A stretch of DNA of 64,000 bases from Flavobacterium sp. Sd200 (lineage in GTDB: Bacteria; Bacteroidota; Bacteroidia; Flavobacteriales; Flavobacteriaceae): contig NZ_WUMN01000005.1 of the NCBI RefSeq assembly GCF_009826935.1, positions 1-64,000 on the forward strand, given 5' to 3'. Shown piece after piece: positions 36,201-44,157 of this stretch; position 1 is the first letter of the stretch; each line of letters opens with the position of its first letter. The notes under the pieces were generated by a model that saw nothing but the letters and a program-made list of their open reading frames with translations, ran no database searches and was not told the DNA's origin. A program made the position numbers and the translations under genes.

Positions 36201-39137
36201 ACCAGCGCTTCGGAACAGGGAATGCTAAGTGAACTAAATGAGAATGAAAACATTACCGACAAGACACTCGTACGGATTACATTTGAATACAACCATGCAC
36301 AGGAATTAATTAGCTATCATAAAAAGATAGGTAACGAATATAATCCAGGCTTTGTAGAATTACCAAATGAAGATGAGCCCTTTGCCACAGAACTGCAAAT
36401 ATTTTTCAGGGACAGGGTTCCGGGGACTGTTTCCGGAATGACAGGAACAATAAGCTACAACAGTAACCCACTTTTAATAAATGTAGATACGCAGCCTTAT
36501 ATTTTAAACAGCACTGCAGACCCATACAATCCGGCAGAGCCTGCACAGTCGGTTATCCCTGTTATCCCTGCAGGTGCTGAGATAAATTATACAGGAAGTG
36601 TAATGCTTGTAGAGGGCAATGAATATATTATACATTCAATAGATAATACTTTAGCATATCCAAGGTTTACTGTGTTTAAAAGAACCAATGCAGGTACGGT
36701 AAATACTGAGGATGACAGTATATTGCCGGACAGCCCCCTTGTTCCTGAAGAGGGAAGCCTGTTTTTAATTGTAGAAAACATGCAATCGCTTAGCTCCTGG
36801 AACGGCACGGCAAACAATAAGCCTTTAGCCTTAAAGGTGGATATTGAGCATACTTTAATTCATAATGAAGATGTAATCATTACAAACATGGAAGGTGTAC
36901 AGGAAACACACCTGCAAAAATTTAGGGGGGTGTACAGCCAGGCTGTAATAAATAAAGTTTTTGAAAATGTAGAAATTTATCCCACAGATAGTAATGAGCC
37001 TGTTATTGAGAGTAGGCATTTAGGGCTTTATGAAGTAACGTTCACTGATTTTTCAATGCCGCAACATGACCAGTACAGTGGTGCCATAGGAGATGATTCG
37101 GTAGAGTTTTACAATGGTGTGGTACGCATACATACCTACAGTAATCCGGAAGGGATAAGAAAAGAGTTTAAGGTAGTTAATACTGAGAATATCGGTTCGG
37201 AGACTTTAGACCTTAAACTTTATATTTCAGACCTAACCTTTAGTGAAAGTTCTGACTATAATGGCAGGCTTATGCCTGAAGAAATAAACAGTATAAGCCA
37301 GGAAATTAATTATTACCCCGGCTATAAGGTCTATTTACATTCAGATGCTTCGCATAACCTTACCGAACCCTATATTTTACCAGGCGAGGATGAAGACATG
37401 CACTATTCAGTCTTTAGTTTAAGGAGCCATAATAGTGATATTACTCCGTCTCATTTTTCGCAATTATCTATGCCTGCCCTAATGTTCGCCAGAAAATTTG
37501 AAGAGCCATTAGCCCCTCAAAAGCCACTTGGTGGGCTATATGCCACACGCCCTGATTTTTTTGGGAAGTCAACTTATACCTTCACAACAGATTACGACCA
37601 TAAGCCATACTCTGTACAATTTAACAGGACCAGTGATGTACAAATCTTAATGTCTATCTATAACCATAACATAACAGGCGAAAATACCCTGTCTACGCTT
37701 GATACTGTTATGGACATCATTTTCATGAAAGGCGAAAGCCCTAATTATATGGAACGCTGGCAGGATTTTTTAAGTTTTGATTATCAGGATGATGTTTTTG
37801 CCGATTTTGACGGTATAAGCCTCCCTATGCCTGATAACCCTAAATTTTACAGGGCAATAAATGAGTTTATAGCAGACCATAACCGTTACTATAACAACCT
37901 GCCGCAGCCGGTACCGCTTCTTAATGAAAACCAACCAGTTAGCAATTTAGGGATTATTGTTATTCCACAAATTAATCTACCTGATGGAACTGTAAGGAAT
38001 GGTGAACTTACTATAAAAGATTTTATTAAAGAAACTGTTTATAACACTTTTGTGCCGCTTACAGAGGTACCCATTATATACAACCATATTAAAGGCATTT
38101 CCTATATACCTGTACCAAAAAAACAGGTAGTGCGGGACAGAAATGGCAACCTTTTAAAACCGGAGCATGCAGACTTTGACATGGCGCCTATGATGAAAAG
38201 GTTGTCTGCAGCTGCTTATGAAACTCAGTTTACTGATTTTGCACTGGACGGGGCATCTAATTCAAAATATTTTTATGCTGCAAGGGAAATTAACCTGCAA
38301 ATGAAAACCAGCCCCTATAGTGCAATACTTGGGCCGATAAGTCTTGTCAATACTAATCCCCCGCCATCGCCTGAAATTATTAAGGTTTTATCGGTTTTAG
38401 AAAACAGGGTATTAGGAATCAACCCTGCCATACAGTTTGAAATCAATGCATACCCTGAAGTACAGAATATACGCAAGATTACTATTTACAGGACAAAAAG
38501 CAAAGCAGATTCGTTATCAATTCGCAGTATGGAAGCTGTAAAGGTTATTGACCTTGAAACAGAGGGGATGCCTGCTTTAAATACCTGGGTATTTACAGAT
38601 GATTTTGCCGACCTGCCTTTGGTGCCGTATGGTGATATACTGTATTACAGAGTAACGGTTTCAAGGATTACAAAATATAATGACAGTAGTGGGCAGTTGA
38701 TTGTAGATTATGTGCCTTCAGAGGCTTCAAATGCTGTTATAACAAATATTGTAAACAATTACCTCCCTGAATCGCCTGTGGTTTCCTACTATTCTGAGCC
38801 TTTAAGCCAGCAGGAACTTAGGTTTGTTACTCTTTCATGGCCGCAAACTGTTTATAATGGTAAATACCATATTTACAGGATGAACAATCAGGGTAATTGG
38901 GAAAAAATATCAGAGATAGTTTCAAATCTCCCTTTACTTTATTACCCTTTAGGAAATTTAGCTGTTGTCGACAGTTTAGGAACGCCTATATATTATCATT
39001 ATAAAGTACTTGCCGAAAATTTTTCGGGTATGTTAAGCACTAAAGAAAACATACTCTCAATTTATGATGAAGCCACTTGGCAGGATATAGGGGGCATTGG
39101 CACTATGATAATCGGGGGCACATTTACAATCAGATAA
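33246..39137 (+). CDS. Giant 1963-aa protein with propeller-like N-terminus and Ig-like C-terminus
   Basis: I do not recognise the whole protein. It has no signal peptide. Residues 1-390 look like a beta-propeller of the 'W..K(Y/F)' type ('SYIVITKLTLNGDVIWQKKY', 'GLFFMRIDGSGNILWKNFF', 'FDHNLNFVWHKIFD'). From about residue 398 a different, more GC-rich sequence begins ('LQSPHLYLQAAGSTGVDST', 'GIHLRWLFKNG'). The last 240 residues contain fibronectin-III-like units ('IRKITIYRTKSKADS', 'KYHIYRMNNQGNWEKIS'). The composition break near 34430 suggests the N-terminal domain was swapped in. Cluster position and lack of a signal peptide match the neighbouring giant proteins. A role as adhesin or receptor-binding structural protein is inference. 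Confidence 0.78.
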   Translation: MYFAKQYSGGVNGNSKRIKDFIYSGSYESYNSGISYIVITKLTLNGDVIWQKKYELDIGRLEFHGFFEYDNDDVLVKAVYVRGGWHAGLFFMRIDGSGNILWKNFFKALWYSAGDFRRVEAETYVMCGIHMQSGHEDIDYPSQMCIFTLYGSGNYTCNAVDAFNGLFLGEIFPFNSGFLIYGVSHLVELDSNFTVVNKISFNDCHITYVEYIDGKIFIYGQTTTEPFIFKFDQQTYPNYPVNYQITARNILLDNFWQISFFSNPSVNSTGIIFQGPDELYAKTHIIKFDHNLNFVWHKIFDLTTYMTIDLLDEEVIIDSNNGLVCRLDLDFNSCRTIPGDLTLPLTDLAITLDSDFEFSIQEQIIFDVFNYPVSVTDLNVTVTEICTFGLPLQLGISSMLQSPHLYLQAAGSTGVDSTNGIHLRWLFKNGLSTHLPKANYATTTANFNKPDDYVTIYRAPYTERKTTLNLGVTPAIINEAAQSWQYTVDGKLFYVNFKTTAAYTQVSASVNPYSNPQLFIQNYTALNGVLEIENKNQLSLAVTPRFSSVTSTSVKIELLSVEENKITAPKRVTYRKALNNSSDTKLFSENIRSIRMQCSNTYPISIDFELYTDLIAGVNNTTGWVLLGEHALTLDTPEAFERLEPQPGMVHGTWKRYNDGSFVNTANYQSKWNGLDEEAEDSIRLAVEKYIALSDNADNPEAIETYSYDAVEGTDPQQEEASEFQVSNLSLLNITSLDYHIARMLGLGVLDTESDIMGGRHVYVAKYTTFGDLDDGLGAREVEHLYCSLPTSRQDERLPLPVDLKVPVPGIFTSNFIESSASITDAEGYSPDGKTRFITLFNESLPDESDNITFFASTREFSLALNTMPVYAGIEYRKMSDTEWRKPELSYDYVYENIDATVTDGFKKKETLSIVIPEPGNPLFVHREKQTGWHTYSSYGINWFSRAVSSATTHNIETIIKPSNELLPPSGLNVALIQEEGPLLLTSASEQGMLSELNENENITDKTLVRITFEYNHAQELISYHKKIGNEYNPGFVELPNEDEPFATELQIFFRDRVPGTVSGMTGTISYNSNPLLINVDTQPYILNSTADPYNPAEPAQSVIPVIPAGAEINYTGSVMLVEGNEYIIHSIDNTLAYPRFTVFKRTNAGTVNTEDDSILPDSPLVPEEGSLFLIVENMQSLSSWNGTANNKPLALKVDIEHTLIHNEDVIITNMEGVQETHLQKFRGVYSQAVINKVFENVEIYPTDSNEPVIESRHLGLYEVTFTDFSMPQHDQYSGAIGDDSVEFYNGVVRIHTYSNPEGIRKEFKVVNTENIGSETLDLKLYISDLTFSESSDYNGRLMPEEINSISQEINYYPGYKVYLHSDASHNLTEPYILPGEDEDMHYSVFSLRSHNSDITPSHFSQLSMPALMFARKFEEPLAPQKPLGGLYATRPDFFGKSTYTFTTDYDHKPYSVQFNRTSDVQILMSIYNHNITGENTLSTLDTVMDIIFMKGESPNYMERWQDFLSFDYQDDVFADFDGISLPMPDNPKFYRAINEFIADHNRYYNNLPQPVPLLNENQPVSNLGIIVIPQINLPDGTVRNGELTIKDFIKETVYNTFVPLTEVPIIYNHIKGISYIPVPKKQVVRDRNGNLLKPEHADFDMAPMMKRLSAAAYETQFTDFALDGASNSKYFYAAREINLQMKTSPYSAILGPISLVNTNPPPSPEIIKVLSVLENRVLGINPAIQFEINAYPEVQNIRKITIYRTKSKADSLSIRSMEAVKVIDLETEGMPALNTWVFTDDFADLPLVPYGDILYYRVTVSRITKYNDSSGQLIVDYVPSEASNAVITNIVNNYLPESPVVSYYSEPLSQQELRFVTLSWPQTVYNGKYHIYRMNNQGNWEKISEIVSNLPLLYYPLGNLAVVDSLGTPIYYHYKVLAENFSGMLSTKENILSIYDEATWQDIGGIGTMIIGGTFTIR

Positions 39138-39163
39138 AAGATTTAAGGTTAATACATATAATC

Positions 39164-39886
39164 ATGGAAAATAGAGAAACATTAAAAGGATATTTTAATA
39201 CAGGCGACAGGCCAGGAGAACAGGAATTTGCAGACCTGATAGAAAAAACTGTAAACATTATCGACGATAAAGCAACAGTTTTAGAGGCAGAAGAAGGTAC
39301 TAATGATATTAAATTTGTTACACCGTTAGGTGTAAAAGAGTCCATATTGCATAATGTGCCTTCAGCATCACAAACGGTAAAAGGGCTTATAGAAATCGCC
39401 ACGATTGCCGAAATAGAAATCGGCACAGATACACTAAGGGCAGTCACATCGGCTGGTGCTAAAGCTTCAGTTATAAAATGGGCTCCGGTAAAAACTGTAA
39501 ATGGGGTTATTCCTAATACAACTACAGGAGATGTTGCATTAGGTCTTGAAGATACCGGTTGGCAAACAATAAGTACTTTCTCAAATTCAACTTCGGCTCT
39601 TGACGCTGTTAACTCTGTGAGATACAGGAGAAAAAATGGAGTGGTTTTTTTAGATGGCAAAATAAAGGGTGGAACTGCTCAGGACGGCACAACCACAGGG
39701 CTTGCCTTATTTACACTGCCCTCGGGGTATAGGCCGGCACGCAAAACCTCATTTACAGTTATTAAAGCAGATAGCTCATCAATATTCAATGTAGGGCGTA
39801 TTGACATTGACAGCACAGGCACTGTTTATGGCGTTTTGTATAGTACCGTATGGAACAATCTTTCAGACATTTCATTTTTAATTTAA
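39164..39886 (+). CDS. Phage tail-fibre-like protein
   Basis: A 240-aa protein. 'SASQTVKGLIEIATIAEIEI' followed by 'GTDTLRAVTSAGAKASVIKW' closely follows the tail-fibre repeat found in phages and tailocins (KG-ELAT-AEV-AGTDT-RAVTP-GL). The C-terminal half ('FLDGKIKGGTAQDGTTTGLA', 'LFTLPSGYRPA') looks like a phage fibre or collagen-domain tip ('tLPaGyRP'). There is no signal peptide. I chose the ATG at 39164 (MENRETLKGYF); a longer frame from 39077 overlaps the previous gene. The family in phages recognises the host surface. Here it sits between a giant protein and a peptidoglycan amidase, 4 bases before the latter. Confidence 0.8.
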   Translation: MENRETLKGYFNTGDRPGEQEFADLIEKTVNIIDDKATVLEAEEGTNDIKFVTPLGVKESILHNVPSASQTVKGLIEIATIAEIEIGTDTLRAVTSAGAKASVIKWAPVKTVNGVIPNTTTGDVALGLEDTGWQTISTFSNSTSALDAVNSVRYRRKNGVVFLDGKIKGGTAQDGTTTGLALFTLPSGYRPARKTSFTVIKADSSSIFNVGRIDIDSTGTVYGVLYSTVWNNLSDISFLI

Positions 39887-39890
39887 TATT

Positions 39891-40487
39891 ATGATAGTTC
39901 TATTAGATAACGGTCATGGTGGATTAATTAATGGTACCTACCAAACTCCAGGTAAAAGAAGCCCTATATGGCAGGATGGAACCCAGTTATTTGAGGGTGA
40001 GTTTAACAGGGCTATAGTAAATGGTATCATAGAACAGCTAACCGCCCTTAAAATACCTTATGTAAATATAGCCCCTGAATATACAGATGTAACGTTGGAA
40101 GAACGTGTAAAGCGCGCAAATGCGTATGCAAACATGCCATCTGTTTATATCAGTATCCACTCAAATGCCGGGGGCGGTAAAGGCAGCGAAATTTTTACTA
40201 CTAAAGGGCAAACAAAAAGCGACTTGGTGGCAACCATATTTGCACGGGTTTATAAAGAAGTTTTTCCGGACAGGGTATTCCGGGCAGACAACTCAGACGG
40301 AGATCCGGATAAAGAAAGTAATTTTTATGTACTGAAAAACACATCGATGCCAGCTGTATTAACAGAGAATTTTTTTATGGATAATGAGGAGGAATGCAAA
40401 AACCTGCTGATGACCAATATTGGCCGGAAACGCATTATAGACTATCATGTCAAAAGTATTATTGCTATAAAGGAAGAGCTATTTTAG
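39891..40487 (+). CDS. N-acetylmuramoyl-L-alanine amidase (Amidase_3)
   Basis: A 198-aa zinc amidase that cleaves the amide between MurNAc and the stem peptide. Zinc ligands are His in 'LLDNGHGG', Glu in 'LFEGEFNRAI' and His in 'YISIHSNAGGG'. The catalytic Glu is in 'AVLTENFFMDN'. The length equals a bare catalytic domain. It has no signal peptide, so by itself it would stay in the cytosol unless delivered or released. This is typical of phage lysins or particle-borne enzymes rather than housekeeping amidases. It is the last gene of the cluster, and a terminator follows at 40812. Confidence 0.92.
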   Translation: MIVLLDNGHGGLINGTYQTPGKRSPIWQDGTQLFEGEFNRAIVNGIIEQLTALKIPYVNIAPEYTDVTLEERVKRANAYANMPSVYISIHSNAGGGKGSEIFTTKGQTKSDLVATIFARVYKEVFPDRVFRADNSDGDPDKESNFYVLKNTSMPAVLTENFFMDNEEECKNLLMTNIGRKRIIDYHVKSIIAIKEELF

Positions 40488-40811
40488 ATACTAATTTTAT
40501 TGTAAAACAACTAAGTATTAAGTCTGTTAAAATAAAGATTATGATTGGAAAGTTTTTTATAAAAGTCCCACCTAGAGCTAAGTACCGTTTGTGTATTATA
40601 TGATTACCTAAAAAAGTACATTTGTACCATACAAGTAAATTGACTGAAGCGGATTTTAGCGAAAAATACATATAGTCAAAAAGGTTTCATAAAAATGAGA
40701 TCTTTTTGGCTACCTATTTTGCAATACGCATTTGTAACACATAGTTGATAAACGGTATAATGAAGTAGTGAATAATCCTGTCTACTTGGATAAAATCTCT
40801 CAACATCAATC
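40488..40811. other. AT-rich gap with degenerate repeat copy
   Basis: No gene is seen. The interval carries one copy (about 40683-40789) of a degenerate repeat whose second copy lies at 50310-50410. Otherwise I see nothing beyond the terminator at its right end. Confidence 0.5.
40683..40789 (+). repeat. Degenerate intergenic repeat, copy A
   Basis: GTTTCATAAAAATGAGATC, then GGCTACC, then TTTGTAACA, then AATAATCCTG align in order with the same blocks at 50310-50410. Identity is partial. No coding potential is shared between the copies, so this looks like an intergenic repeat or the debris of the same mobile element. Confidence 0.5.
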
Positions 40812-40847
40812 AAAAACCCGCAAATAATTACTATTTGCGGGTTTTTT
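40812..40847 (+). terminator. Strong terminator after the giant-protein cluster
   Basis: A 15-bp perfect stem (40812-40826 with 40832-40846, core AACCCGCAAATA/TATTTGCGGGTT) with a 5-nt loop and a T run. It is 325 bases after the amidase stop. Confidence 0.85.
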
Positions 40848-40858
40848 GTTTTTATTTC

Positions 40859-40987
40859 ATGTCACTAAATACCAAAGAATATCAATCTGAATATGAGCAA
40901 TTGCGTGAGCCCTTTTTGATTGCCAAAAAAACATTCACAAAAACAGGTTTAAAAATAGTTATAGTTTACACCCTAAATCAAGGTTGA
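40859..40987 (+). CDS. Short 42-aa reading frame, right copy of the flanking relic
   Basis: From the ATG at 40859 the frame reads MSLNTKEYQSEYEQLREPFL, then 'IAKKTFTKTGLKI', and ends at 40987. The second part matches the left relic at 7524-7590 at both DNA and peptide level. The frame starts right after a terminator and has no visible promoter, so it may be debris rather than a live gene. Its family is unknown. Confidence 0.4.
   Translation: MSLNTKEYQSEYEQLREPFLIAKKTFTKTGLKIVIVYTLNQG
40906..40962 (+). repeat. Right copy of the direct repeat flanking the accessory region
   Basis: CATTCACAAAAACAGGTTT (start of 40932-40956) matches 7561-7585 with one base different over 25. Similarity continues to the left for about 26 bases with several mismatches. 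Both copies have the same orientation. Confidence 0.6.
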
Positions 40988-40998
40988 TCAGTACTTGG

Positions 40999-43900
40999 CT
41001 ACCTTAACAATGAAAAATGCGACCTAAATTCGTGCTGAAGATCATTTTGGGTGTAAAGCAGCATAAACCAATAATCTGTAGCGGGGAGTTCATGCCCGTT
41101 GTATGTACCATCCCAGCCTTTTTCATAAGGCTTTACCGAGGTAATTAATTTACCATACCTGTCAAAAATATAAATTAACGCTGTCCTGTCTTTTCGCAGG
41201 TCATAAATATTCCAGTAGTCATTTATACCATCTTCATTAGGGGTAAAAAACTTAGGATAGTCAAATGGTAATGGCAGGGGCAGTACTTCAACCAAAATTT
41301 CGGTCAGGCTGCTTTCGCAGCCATTAATGGTTTGAGACACATAATATGCCACTTTGCCCACAGCATTGGTTTTAGGCACCGGGGTTAATGCTAAAACTAC
41401 ATTATTACTGCTGTACCATGTTAAACTGCTGCCCATAGCCGTTAAAGGCTGTGCTTCATCTCCCTGATTATAAACAACAGGCGAAACTACACCTGGTGGG
41501 GCTGGCTGGCCTGTAACGCTTACCTGTATGGCCGCCCTAATGCTTTCGCAACCATTAATGGTTTGGCTTACATAAAATGTTTTCATGCCCGGGAGAGTAA
41601 TTTGCGGTATGGGCGCCACTGACGATGGTGTACCCCCTGTTTGCACTTCATACCATAACAAATTACTGCCCGTTGCTGTAAGGGGCAAAGTAGTGCTATA
41701 CTGGCAGTAAGATAATCGCGACACTACTGTGGGTGCAGGTGGCATTGGACTAATGGTAATCTCTACAGGAATACGTTGGCTCTCGCATCCATTAATGGTT
41801 TGACTTACATAAAATACGGTTTCGCCTAAAACAGATGTATCGGGAACAGGCGCGACTGCACTGCCCGTGCCACCGGTTTGCATTGTATACCATAGCAGAT
41901 TATCCCCAACTGCGGTTAAAGGTAAAGCAAAGGCGTTTTCACAGTAGCTTAAGGGTGATACCAAAGGCGGCGACGTAATTGTTGCTGCGTTTATTACAAC
42001 TTCAACAACTTCAGATTCGCAACCTAAATTATTTTTTGTACTGACAAGGTACGTGCCTGGCAAAAGGTTATCTTTAAAACTTTGGGTGCTCCAGGTTGTG
42101 CCGCCGTCAAAACTATATAAAGCCGAGACAGTGGTTACAGTAATTATCCCAAAACGCACATTACACCCTGGTTGTAAAACATTTAGCTGAGGAATTTGTG
42201 GCATTCCGGGCGCAGTGTTTATCGTTACAACAGCATCTGGAGACTGGCAACCTGCCGCGTTTTTTATTTTTACCCTATAAATTCCCGGCGGTAGTGGCCC
42301 AGATGTATTGCCTGCCCCCCAGGTTAGTCCATTATCAAAGCTATACTGGGCTGCCGGGGTGACCATTGTTATAATGCCCGTTTGAGACAGGCAGGAAGAA
42401 GGCTGCTGCACCGATGCTATCGGTGCATTGGGTAATGTTTCGGCAGGGGCGATAAATTCAAATGATGGGTAGGAGGTGCATCCATTGGTATCTTTAACTA
42501 CCATTTCATAATAACCTATTCCAAGATTTTCTAAGGTGGGGCTGTCCTGCCAGGTCCTGCCACCATCAAAACTGTACTGGGTTGCATGGGTTATTATGGT
42601 AAGGCTGCCATCGGTGGTGCAATTGGGCTGTACTGCTCTGTAATCGGGTGCCGGACTGAAAAAATTGTTTATATGCACAAAAACAGGAAGCGATATACAG
42701 CCATCCTGATTTTTTATCCTTAGATTAAAATAGCCTCCGGTAATTCCTGACAACATGGGGCCATCCTGCCAGGTAAACCCATTATCAAAGCTATATTGCT
42801 GTGCGGTAGTGGTAATTGTAATACTTCCTCCATTAGCACAATCCTGTGGCTGCCGAACCGCAAACGCAGGTGCCGCCAATGTAAATTCTGTAACTTCTAC
42901 ATAAGCCGGATATGAAACACAACCCTCTGCATTTTTTATCCTTACACTGTAAAATCCGGGCAGGAGATTATGCGCTGTATGGTTATCTGTCCATGTAATA
43001 CCGTTGTCAAAACTGTAAAAGGGTGCGGGTGTATTTACTGTAATAGCCCCTGTGCCCGGAACACATACAGGAACTGTAAAGGCTTGGGGAGCATTTATAT
43101 CAGAATTTATTTCGGCATAGGCAATATAACAACCAGCCCCATCTGTTATCCTTAGTGCATAAGTACCATAAGCACTGCTTCCCTGCCCTACCCTATAAGT
43201 ATTTTGTGTAGCTCCAATAATGGCTACGCCGTTTTTATACCATTGGTATTGTGCTGTGCTGCTCAGGGGCTGAGATGGCTGCGCAAGCAACTCAAGGTCA
43301 TTGCTGCATAGCGAGCCTGCCTTCACTATATCTAAGCCAAACTCCAGGTTTGAATTCAGTATAAGGTTGTCAAAGAAAAAATAAGGGTAGCAGCTTACCA
43401 TGTCATCGGGATGCCAAACAGGGTAACCGTCAGGCAAAACTTCGGGGGCACCCAATATAATGGCCCCAATATCGGTTTCAGGCGTAAAGGTTAGGGTAAC
43501 AAGCCCCCATTGCGATGCCGGGGTGTACAAAGCACTGCCGAGAACTTTCCAGTTTGGGTCGTCTGTAGGGGCATCAGTAGTATTTTGTGCCGGAAGAGCG
43601 TTGCAGTTTACGGTACCAAAAAGCGTTAAGGCCAAAGGCTGATAAATACTTACATCAGAATCACAGCCCGGAGGGCCAACTTTTACAGATGCCACATTAA
43701 ACGTAAGCCTGTACTGTGTACCAGCGCGCAATGCCTCAGGCAGGCAGGTGCCAAAATATTCTTTATAGCCGTTTTCTACAATAATTCCCGCTATACCATT
43801 ACCAGCGGGGAAAGGTACCACAGATGCCGATGCGCCTAAATACCCGCAGGTATTAAAATAATCTGTGGTGGCAGATGATGTGTTGCCTACAGTAGCCTGT

Positions 43901-44157
43901 ACCCATGGAGCCGCAAGATGCATCTGGCTCAGGTAGTCCGGGCAGGCTGTGTATCCTTCAAAAGAATGGTTGGGCAGTAAAGAGGCCACCTGTGGCTGGT
44001 TGCAAATACAGTCAGGATCATTAAGGTCGGTGTAGCCATCGCCGTCGTCATCTATACCGTTGGTGCATATTTCGGCAGTGCTGCCTGCCTGTGCATAAAC
44101 CTGCCCTGCAGGCAAACACAAAATGAATATGCCCCACAGCAAACAAAGTTTTTTCAT
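40999..44157 (-). CDS. T9SS type B (gliding-motility C-terminal domain) repeat protein
   Basis: A 1052-aa surface protein with signal peptide MKKLCLLWGIFILCLPAGQVYAQ. A calcium-binding-like 'CTNGIDDDGDGYTDLNDPDC' segment follows, and then a ~200-residue beta domain. Five ~85-residue repeats each contain 'QYSFDNGxTW' and '(V)RIKNxxGC'. Three further ~80-residue repeats are built on 'LSYCxxxxxLPLTAxGxNLLWY' and end 'FYVSQTINGCES'. The C-terminal CHU_C / type B sorting domain begins near 'FDYPKFFTPNEDGINDYWNI' and includes 'IYIFDRYGKLI' and 'GWDGTYNGHELPATDYW'. It is exported by T9SS. The repeats suggest an adhesin. The start overlaps the upstream stop (TAATG), so it is translated together with the next gene. 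Confidence 0.92.
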   Translation of the reverse strand: MKKLCLLWGIFILCLPAGQVYAQAGSTAEICTNGIDDDGDGYTDLNDPDCICNQPQVASLLPNHSFEGYTACPDYLSQMHLAAPWVQATVGNTSSATTDYFNTCGYLGASASVVPFPAGNGIAGIIVENGYKEYFGTCLPEALRAGTQYRLTFNVASVKVGPPGCDSDVSIYQPLALTLFGTVNCNALPAQNTTDAPTDDPNWKVLGSALYTPASQWGLVTLTFTPETDIGAIILGAPEVLPDGYPVWHPDDMVSCYPYFFFDNLILNSNLEFGLDIVKAGSLCSNDLELLAQPSQPLSSTAQYQWYKNGVAIIGATQNTYRVGQGSSAYGTYALRITDGAGCYIAYAEINSDINAPQAFTVPVCVPGTGAITVNTPAPFYSFDNGITWTDNHTAHNLLPGFYSVRIKNAEGCVSYPAYVEVTEFTLAAPAFAVRQPQDCANGGSITITTTAQQYSFDNGFTWQDGPMLSGITGGYFNLRIKNQDGCISLPVFVHINNFFSPAPDYRAVQPNCTTDGSLTIITHATQYSFDGGRTWQDSPTLENLGIGYYEMVVKDTNGCTSYPSFEFIAPAETLPNAPIASVQQPSSCLSQTGIITMVTPAAQYSFDNGLTWGAGNTSGPLPPGIYRVKIKNAAGCQSPDAVVTINTAPGMPQIPQLNVLQPGCNVRFGIITVTTVSALYSFDGGTTWSTQSFKDNLLPGTYLVSTKNNLGCESEVVEVVINAATITSPPLVSPLSYCENAFALPLTAVGDNLLWYTMQTGGTGSAVAPVPDTSVLGETVFYVSQTINGCESQRIPVEITISPMPPAPTVVSRLSYCQYSTTLPLTATGSNLLWYEVQTGGTPSSVAPIPQITLPGMKTFYVSQTINGCESIRAAIQVSVTGQPAPPGVVSPVVYNQGDEAQPLTAMGSSLTWYSSNNVVLALTPVPKTNAVGKVAYYVSQTINGCESSLTEILVEVLPLPLPFDYPKFFTPNEDGINDYWNIYDLRKDRTALIYIFDRYGKLITSVKPYEKGWDGTYNGHELPATDYWFMLLYTQNDLQHEFRSHFSLLR

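Noticed and set aside
39077..39163. Upstream start for the tail-fibre-like protein
   Set aside because: It would overlap the end of the 1963-aa gene by 61 bases and add residues unlike the family; the ATG at 39164 is sufficient.
18781..40487. Contractile injection system, prophage or T6SS
   Set aside because: No sheath, tube, baseplate, spike, portal, terminase or AAA assembly gene is visible. Only the fibre-like protein and amidase are phage-like, so I did not name it as such.
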